This document shows positions 15,564-24,000 of a DNA stretch of 49,289 nt, in pieces. Below the pieces are notes generated by a model. The model was not told where the DNA came from. It saw only the letters and a list, made by a program, of their open reading frames with translations, and made no database searches. Origin of the DNA: Bacillota bacterium (GTDB taxonomy: Bacteria > Bacillota > Proteinivoracia > UBA4975); NCBI GenBank assembly GCA_012523545.1, contig JAAYIH010000054.1:1-49289 (forward strand), in the 5' to 3' direction. Every line of letters starts with the position of its first letter. Position 1 is the first letter of the stretch. A program made the position numbers and the translations under genes.

Positions 15564-18014
15564 ATGCTTATCCGCGGGGTAATAATGGCCGGCGGCAATG
15601 GCACGCGCTTGCGGCCTCTCACTTGTGATGTGCCCAAACCCATGGTGCCCATTGTCAACAGGCCGGTGATGAGCTATACAGTGGATTTGCTGAAGAAGCA
15701 CGGAATCCGGGACATCGCTGTAACTCTGGCGTACTTGCCCGGGAAAATCCGGGATTACTACGGCACCGGGGCGGATTTTGCGGTCAACTTTGAGTACTTT
15801 GTGGAGGAGTCTCCCCTGGGCACGGCGGGGAGCGTCAAAAATGCCGAAGCTTTTCTCCGGGATACCTTCATTGTCATCAGCGGTGATGCCCTCACCGATT
15901 TAAATATTCAGGAGGCCGTTGCCTTTCACCGGGAACGGAAAGCCTGTGCAACCCTGGTTTTGCACCGCCAGCCGGTGCCCCTGGAGTACGGCGTCGTCAT
16001 TACCGATGAAGACGGCCGGATAACGCGGTTTTTGGAAAAACCCAGTTGGGGGGAAGTGTTCAGCGACACCGTCAACACCGGCATATACATCCTGGAACCG
16101 GCCGTTTTGGAATACATTCCGGCCGGGCAGCCCTTTGATTTCAGCAAGGACCTTTTCCCCCGCCTTTTGGCCGACGGCCTGCCCTTGTACGGGTACATCT
16201 GGCCGGGGTATTGGTGCGACATAGGGGATTTGCGTTCCTATCGGCAGGCCAATTTTGATGTCCTTGCAGGACGGGTGCAGGTACAAATTGCCGCCGGGGA
16301 AATGGCCCCGGGCATTTGGGTGGAAGCCGGCGCCCGCATCGACGACGGCGCCGACATCCGGCCGCCGGTGTACATCGGCCGGGGTTGCAAAATAGGGCCG
16401 GGAGCCTGTCTGGGCCAGTATACCGTGCTGGGCGATAATTGCACCGTAGAGGCGGGCACATCGCTCAAGCGGACGGTGGTCTGGAAAAATACCCGCTGGG
16501 GCCGGCATTGCGAAGGCCGGGGCGCTACAGTATGCGACAGGGTCAGCATCGCCGACGGCGCCAGGCTGTTTGAAGATGCGGTGGTGGGCAGCGCCAGCAT
16601 ACTGGAGGAGGGGGTGACCCTGCGCCCCGGGGTCAAGGTGTGGCCCGGCAAGACCATTGCCCAGGAGACGGAAGTATCGGGCCACCTGGTCTGGGCCGAC
16701 CGCAAGAGCAGGAGCCTCTTTGGCCGTCGGGATGTCAGCGGCCTGTTCAATGTGGAGGTGACCCCTGAGTTTGCGTCCCGGCTGGGTTCGGCCTTTGCCG
16801 CATTGGCGGGTGAGAAGGAGAGCTTTGTGGTCGGCGCAGATAATACTGAAGCGGCTGCGCTCATCGCCGACTCCCTCATTGCCGGGATTCTGGCCTGCGG
16901 CTGCCGGGTCATCCGGGCCTCGGGACTGGTGGCGCCCATAACACGTTTTGGGGTTACCCATTACGATGCCTGGGGCGGGATTCACGTGCGCCTGGACGCC
17001 CAGGACAATAACAGGGTGCGCCTGGAGTTCTTCGACGCCCGGGGCGTTTGCCTGCCGCGTTCGCTGGAACGCAAGCTGGAAGCGGCTTTCAACAGCGACG
17101 ATTTCCAGCGGGTGGAGGCCCAGGATGTGGAATTGGCGGAGCGGAGCACCGATTTGCTGCGGGTCTATTTTGCCCGGGCCGCCGCGGGGCTGGAGGTATT
17201 GGGCCGGGGCAAGGCCGGACCCCGGGTGGCGGCGGGGGCGGAAACCGAACTGATGCATTTTTTGGGTTCCAGTTTTCTGGCCCGGGCCGGCTGCCGGGTG
17301 GTGCACGGCGGCAACACCGCTGCCGCCGTAAGCCAGGCCGTGGTGGACAATGCCGCCGATCTGGGGGTGTTTTTCCGGGCCGACGGCGAGGAGATCATCC
17401 TGTTCGACGCCCGGGGTATTCCCGTTCCCGAAGAGAACTACCAGGTCCTGGCCACCTGGATTGCCCTGCAGTTTGAAGGCAAGCACATAGTGGTGCCCCA
17501 CAACGCCAGCCAGGCAGTCCGGGATATGGCTCGGGGGGCGGGGGTGGTGCCGGTTAAATCCGCTCCCGGCGAGATGATGGCCGCCATGCAGGAATACGGC
17601 AGGGAGGACCGGCGGGTGGCGCTGCAGTTTCTCCTGAACTTTGACGGCATTCAGGCCGCAGCCAGGATCATCGACTACCTGGCCGCCCGCGGCGTCGACC
17701 TCGACCAGCTCCTGGCCGAAATTCCCCGCTTGCATTTCCGCAAGGTGACCGTCCCCTGCCAGTGGGGGGACAAGGGCCGTGTGTTGCGGGAGCTGATTGC
17801 GCGGCACCGCCAGGGACAAATCCAGCTGGAAGAAGGGGTTAAGGTGCTGGGGGACAAAGGCTGGGCCCTGGTGTTGCCCGACAGCGAAAAGCCCCAGTTC
17901 AACGTCTATGCCCAGGGCTACAGCGAGGAATATGCCGAGGAACTGGCGGCAGAGTTTACCGATAACATCCTTTCCCTGCTCAGGCGCAGCGGCGAAAAAA
18001 CGCTCAGGGGATGA
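15564..18014 (+). CDS. nucleotidyltransferase - left-handed beta-helix - degenerate phosphohexomutase fusion
   Basis: The 816 residues divide into three parts. Residues 1 to about 235 are a sugar-1-phosphate nucleotidyltransferase (MAGGNGTRLRPLT, KPMVPI, 'LGTAGSV'), seemingly intact and of the mannose-1-phosphate guanylyltransferase type. Residues 245-370 are hexapeptide repeats. Residues 385-816 have the phosphomannomutase fold. In this last part the catalytic Ser loop (TASHNP) is replaced by a run without Ser (about 471-487). The Mg loop DGDADR has become 'FRADGEEI' (about 604), and the phosphate-binding RPSGTEP has become 'LPDSEKP' (about 772). AGGAGG lies only two bases from ATG 15564. 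The stop overlaps the glucan synthase start, so the protein probably supplies or senses sugar nucleotides for that enzyme. The sugar itself is not certain. Confidence 0.85.
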   Translation: MLIRGVIMAGGNGTRLRPLTCDVPKPMVPIVNRPVMSYTVDLLKKHGIRDIAVTLAYLPGKIRDYYGTGADFAVNFEYFVEESPLGTAGSVKNAEAFLRDTFIVISGDALTDLNIQEAVAFHRERKACATLVLHRQPVPLEYGVVITDEDGRITRFLEKPSWGEVFSDTVNTGIYILEPAVLEYIPAGQPFDFSKDLFPRLLADGLPLYGYIWPGYWCDIGDLRSYRQANFDVLAGRVQVQIAAGEMAPGIWVEAGARIDDGADIRPPVYIGRGCKIGPGACLGQYTVLGDNCTVEAGTSLKRTVVWKNTRWGRHCEGRGATVCDRVSIADGARLFEDAVVGSASILEEGVTLRPGVKVWPGKTIAQETEVSGHLVWADRKSRSLFGRRDVSGLFNVEVTPEFASRLGSAFAALAGEKESFVVGADNTEAAALIADSLIAGILACGCRVIRASGLVAPITRFGVTHYDAWGGIHVRLDAQDNNRVRLEFFDARGVCLPRSLERKLEAAFNSDDFQRVEAQDVELAERSTDLLRVYFARAAAGLEVLGRGKAGPRVAAGAETELMHFLGSSFLARAGCRVVHGGNTAAAVSQAVVDNAADLGVFFRADGEEIILFDARGIPVPEENYQVLATWIALQFEGKHIVVPHNASQAVRDMARGAGVVPVKSAPGEMMAAMQEYGREDRRVALQFLLNFDGIQAAARIIDYLAARGVDLDQLLAEIPRLHFRKVTVPCQWGDKGRVLRELIARHRQGQIQLEEGVKVLGDKGWALVLPDSEKPQFNVYAQGYSEEYAEELAAEFTDNILSLLRRSGEKTLRG

Positions 18015-21000
18015 TGGCAGTGGAATTGGTATTACTGGCTGCAGTGCTGGCTGTGCTGGTCCTGGCCATGTCCGGGCGGTGGCGCAAGCCGGCCATCTGG
18101 TTTGACGGGGCTATCCTGCCTCCCGAAGAACTCAAGGCCCATGCGGCCAAGCTGGGCAGGTTGTATCGCGTGGCACCCCGCCGGCGCGGCTGCGCTCTGA
18201 CCCTGCGTCGCCTCAAACAGAATTTCAGCCGCATTACCCAGGCGTACACCTGCACCGCCGAAGATCTGAGCCGGGAGCTGGAGGTGGCCCCGGCGGGCGA
18301 GTGGCTGTTGGACAACTACTACGTGGTGGAAGAGCATGTGCGCGAGATGCTCCTTTCCGTCAGGGGCAAGAGGTTCCGGGAACTGCCGGTGCTGGCCAAC
18401 GGGACGTACCGGGGCCACCCCCGCATTTACGCCCTGGCCCTGGAATTGGTGGCCCACACCGACGGCAACCTGGACCGGGACGTGCTGGTTAACTTTTTCA
18501 ACGCCTTCCAGGAGGAGCAGCCGCTGACCATCGCCGAAATATGGTCTCTTTCCCTGATGCTGCGCGTCGCCCTGGTGGAGAAGATCCGCGATGTGTGCCG
18601 CGGCCTGCTGGCCACCCACCGCAACTGGCGCCTGGCCGAGGAAATGCTGCGCCGGCCCGAGCAAGGGGCGGAACGGCTCAGGGCCATGGCCTGCCCCGAG
18701 CCGGCCCTGGTGGAACGCCTGCTGGAGGTCATGCGCCAAAGCGATGCCGACAACCAGGCCCTGCGGGATGCCATCGGCGCCAGGCTGCTGGACGTGGACT
18801 GCAACATCGAGGAGTTGGTGCAAAGGTCGCACAGGGCCGAAGCCGCCCGGGCCACGTCCCTGGGCAACGCCGTCACCAGCCTGAAAAACATCGCGGCCTG
18901 GAACTGGAACGCGCTGTTTGAAGCCCTTTGTCCTGTGGACAAAGTGTTCCAAAAAGACGAGATTTACCGGCTCATGGACTTTGAATCCCGCAATTACTAC
19001 CGCCTCCAGGTGCAGCGCCTGGCCCGGCGCGCGAGGGTAAGCGAAGTGAGGGTAGCCAAGCTGGCCATGGCCTGTGCCGAGCAGGGCGGCCGGGGCCTGG
19101 AAGGGCATTGCGGCTACTATCTCCTGGATGCAGGCAGAAACATATTGTTGCAAAAGCTGGGCAAAAAAGGGCGCCGGCTGTCCTTAACGCCTGGGGCATA
19201 CATACTGGCCGTCGTCCTCCTCACCCTGACCCTGGCCGGGGGCGCCGGCATGTACGGGGGGCGGTGGTCGTGGGCGGCGGCAGCTTTCAGCGCAATTCCC
19301 GCCAGCCAGGTAGCCGTCAGCCTGCTCAGGTCGGTGCTGGTGCGCCTGCGCAAGCCCGCTTTTTTGCCCAAATTGGAATACGCCGACGGCATTCCCCCCG
19401 AAGCCGCCACCCTGGTGGTGGTGCCGACCCTGCTCACCGGCGTCGACCAGGCCCGGGAAATGGTCCGGCGCCTGGAAGTGCACTGCCTGGCCAACCCCCA
19501 CGACAACCTGTACTTCGCCTTGCTGGGAGATTTCCGGGATGCTCCCCAGCAAAACCTGCCCGAGGACGAGGAGATTGCCGCGGCGGTCAGGGATGGGGTT
19601 GCGGCTCTCAATGCCCGGATGGGGGAAGAGCGCTTCTTTGCCCTGCTGCGCCGGCGCAGCTATTCCCAAACCCAGGGTAAGTGGATGGGCTGGGAGCGCA
19701 AGCGGGGCGCGTTGATGGAACTCAATGCGCTCCTCATGGGCGAGGAGGGCGGCAGTTTTTTGGGGCGGCCCCGGTTACCCCGGGTCAAGTACGTTCTCAC
19801 CGTCGATGCCGATACCCGCCTGCCCATTGACATGGTGAAAAAACTGGTGGGCGCCATTTCCCACCCCATCAACCGGGTGCACCTGGATGAGCGCGGCAAT
19901 GTGGCGCGGGGCTACGGCCTCATCCAGCCCCGCATCGGGGTCAGTGTCGAGAGCACCAACCGCAGCAAATTTGCGCGCATCATGGCCGGTCCCGCTGGCC
20001 TGGATACGTATACCACCGCCGTGAGCGATGTATACCAGGACTGGTTTGCCCAGGGAGTATTCACCGGCAAGGGCATCTATGACGTGGCCGCCGCCCGGCA
20101 GCGGCTGGCCGTAATCCCCGAAAACAGCGTGCTCAGCCACGACCTCCTGGAAGGGAGCCTGCTGCGCACGGGGCTGGCCACCGACCTGGAACTGGTAGAC
20201 GACTTCCCCACCACGTACCGCGCCTTTGTCCAGCGCCACCATCGCTGGACCCGGGGCGACTGGCAGCTGGTGGTGTGGCTGGGGCGCAAGTCGCCCCTGG
20301 GACTGCTCAACCGCTGGCAGATCCTGGACAATCTGCGCCGCAGCCTGGTGCCTCCGGCGCTGCTGGCGTTGCTGGCGGCGGGGCTGACGGTGCTGCCGGG
20401 CAGCCCGCTGTTTTGGGCCGGGCTGTTTCTGACAGTGCAGCTGGCGCCGGGCATACTGGGGTTGCTGGACTTTAACTGGGCGGGTTACATCGACAACATC
20501 GCCGCCGGGGGCGGCGCAGGCAGGCCCTGGGGGCCCCACCTGGCTCTGGCGCAGCTGGGGGTTGACCTGGCCGTGCTGCCCCACACCGCCTGGATAAACC
20601 TCGATGCCATCGTGCGCACCTGCTGGCGGGTCTTTGTTTCCCGGAAAAACCTGTTGGAGTGGACCACGGCGGCCCAGGCCGAGCAGGAGAAGGGGGGCGT
20701 TCCCATGGTGCGCCCTGCACTGGCCCTGGTGTTGTTGCTGGCAGTGGCCATTGCCATGCTGCGCCCCCAAAACCTGGCCGTCTACGCTCCGTTTTTGGCG
20801 CTGTGGCTGTGGGCGCCCCGGCTGGTGCAGCGCCTCAGCCGCCGGGAAGATGCCGCTGCGCCTGCTCCCGGCCGGGAGGAAGCCCGGACGCTGAGGCAGC
20901 TGGCCCGCAAGACCTGGTACTATTACCAGGACCTGGTGGGTCCCCAGTCCAGCCATCTCCCGCCGGACAATTACCAGGTGGACCCGCCCAACGGCATTGA

Positions 21001-24000
21001 TACCAGGACTTCGCCCACCAATATCGGGTTTTACCTGCTGGCGGTGCTGGCGGCCCGGGACTTCGGTTTTATCTCCACTCTGGAGCTGGTGCGCCGCCTG
21101 GATGCCACCCTGGATTCGGTGGAGAAAATGCGGCGCTGGAAGGGCCATCTCTTCAACTGGTATGACACCAGGGATTTGGAGCTGTTGCGCCCGTGGTTTG
21201 TCTCTACCGTGGACAGCGGCAACTTCGTCACCATGCTGGTGGTGCTGGCCCGGGGATTGCGGGAGTACCTGGACCGGCCGGTCATCGACGCCGGCGCCTT
21301 TCAGGGACTGATGGACACTTTGGAAGCCGAGGTGCCTGTTCCCAAGGAGCTGGACATTGTCCAGTGGTCCGCCCTCATTGCCGACCTGGAGAAGGAGGGG
21401 CGCGGCGGCAGGGCGGGACAGCTGCTGTCCTGGCTGCGGGAAGAAGTCGACGCCCTTTTCCCCCGCCAGGACCTCATGGCCAGTCCGCCCCGGTTTCTGG
21501 GCAAAGAGGCGTACCGCCCCCTGGCCCGGGTTGTGGAGGAAGTGCAGAAAATTCCTTCCCTCGGCAATTTGGTCCGCTGTTACGACCGGGGCCTGGCCGC
21601 CGTTGAAAGCTGCCTGCCCGCGGCCAGGAAGGAGGAACAGGGCTACCTTTTGGCGCTGAGGGACGAAATGCAGCGGTGCCGGGCGGCGGCCGGGCTGCTG
21701 GCGGACGCCCTGGAGAATCTGGCCCAAAGGGCGGAAAAGATAGTTGCCGAAACAGATTTTTCCGCCCTGTACAACCGGGAAAGGGATCTGTTCTCCATCG
21801 GCTACAGCGTCGACGAAGAAAAGCTGCTGGATTCCTACTACGACCTCCTGGCTTCCGAGGCGCGCATTGCCAGCTTTCTGGCTGTAGTTTGCCGGTGGGT
21901 TCCCGTCAGGCACTGGCTTAAACCGGGGCGGGCGGCGACCCGCATTGGCGGCAAACGCGCCCTGGTGTCCTGGGCCGGGACGATGTTCGAGTACCTGATG
22001 CCGGCGCTGTTCCACCGCACCTACCCCAATACCCTCCTGGCAGAAACGGTGGAGACGGTTATTGACGCCCAGCAGCGGTATGCCCGCAAGCGCAACCGGC
22101 CCTGGGGCGTTTCGGAATCGGGTTACTACGCCTTTGATTACCGCCTCAACTACCAGTACAAGGCCTTTGGCATTCCCGACCTGGGGCTGAAACGGGGACT
22201 GGCCGAAGACATGGTGGTTTCCAGCTACTCCACATTCCTGGCCCTGCCCTTTGCCCCCCGGGCCGCTGCAGACAACCTGGCTGCCCTGCGTGAGCAGGGG
22301 CTGGAGGGGGAGTACGGTCTCTATGAGGCCGTAGACTACACCCCCGCCCGCACCGGCGGCCACGACAGGCGCATTGTCAAGAGCTACATGGCCCACCATC
22401 AGGGCATGAGCCTGGTCGCCCTGGCCAATTACCTGCTGGATTTCGCCATGGTGCGCCGTTTTCACGCCGACCCGCGGGTGGAAGCGGGCAAGCTGCTCCT
22501 CCAGGAGCGCATCCCCCTGCAACCGGTGCTGACCAAGAAAATCCGGGAGCCGGTGCTGCCCCTCAAACACAATTTTGACAAGGACCCCGAAGTGGTACGC
22601 AGCTTCGGCGTGCCCCGGTCGCCGCTGCCCAACTGTCACCTGCTGTCCAACGGCAGCTACACCGTGCTGCTCACCGACAGCGGCAGCGGTTTCAGCAAGC
22701 GCGAGCATATTCAGGTCAGCCGCTGGCGGGCAGAGCGCCACTTCCGCCACGGTACCTTTATCTTTATCAAGAGCCTCAACAACGACCGGGTGTGGTCGGC
22801 CACCTATGCGCCGCTGGGGCAGGAGCCCGACTTCTACCGGGTGCGCTTTAAGCAGGACCGGGCCAGCTATTTCCGCGAAGACCGTTACATCGATACCCGC
22901 ACCGACGTCATCGTGTCGGGAGAGGACAACGCCGAAATCCGCCAGGTGGTGCTGACCAACCACAGCAACCGGACGGTGGAACTGGAGGTCACCAGCTACC
23001 TGGAGGTCGCGCTGTCTCACCAGGCCGCCGACGTGGCCCACCCCGCCTTCAACAAGCTGTTTGTGCAGACCGAGCTGCTGGCGGAACACAACTGCCTCAT
23101 CGCTTCCCGGCGGCCCCGCGCTCACGGGGAGGAGTGGCTGTATGCCATGCACCAGGCGGTGGTGGAGGGGGAAAGCATCGGTACGCTGCAGTACGAAACG
23201 GACAGGGCAAGGTTTTTGGGCCGCGGCCGGGATATAACGCGCCCCGTCGCCCTGCATCAGCCCCTGTCCAATTCCGCGGGCGCGGTGTTGGATCCCATTT
23301 TCAGCCTGCGCCGGCAGATCAGGCTGGGACCGGGACAGACCGGCGTCGTTACCTTTATCACCGCCCAGGGCACCCGGACGGAAATACTGAAGCTGGCTGA
23401 AAAATACCGGGATGCCGGCGCCGTCAAGCGGGCCTTCGACCTGGCCTATACCAGGAGCCTGGTGGAAACCCGTTTCCTCAACATCGGCTCGGAGTTGCTC
23501 AGGGCCAGCCTGCAGGCCTTGGGGCACCTGCTCTTTCCCAGTCCCCTGCGGCGGCGGTATGCCTCGGCCATCGCCCATAACACGTTGTCCCAGCGGGCTT
23601 TGTGGGCCCAGGGGATTTCCGGCGACAACCCCATCGTCCTGGTGGAGGCCGCCGGCACCCAGGACCTGGACATGGTGGAGGAAGCCCTGCGCGCCCACGA
23701 ATACTGGCGCTTCAAGGGGCTGATGGTGGACCTGGTCATCCTGACCAGCGGCGGCGGGTATTTTGAGCCGGTGCGGGACGCCGTCCGGCAGATGGCGGAG
23801 CTGAGCCAGATCGCCGAGCTGGACCGGCCCGGGGGCGTGTATATCCGCAATGTTCACCAGTTGACAGAGGCCGAGCGCCTTCTGTTCAGGGCTGCGGCGC
23901 GCCTGGTTCTCAAGGGCGGGCGTTCCCTGGCCCGGCAGTTGGAAGGCGAACTGCCGCAGTGGCCCGGGGATAAAGTATTTTCCGGCACAGGGGAATACAC

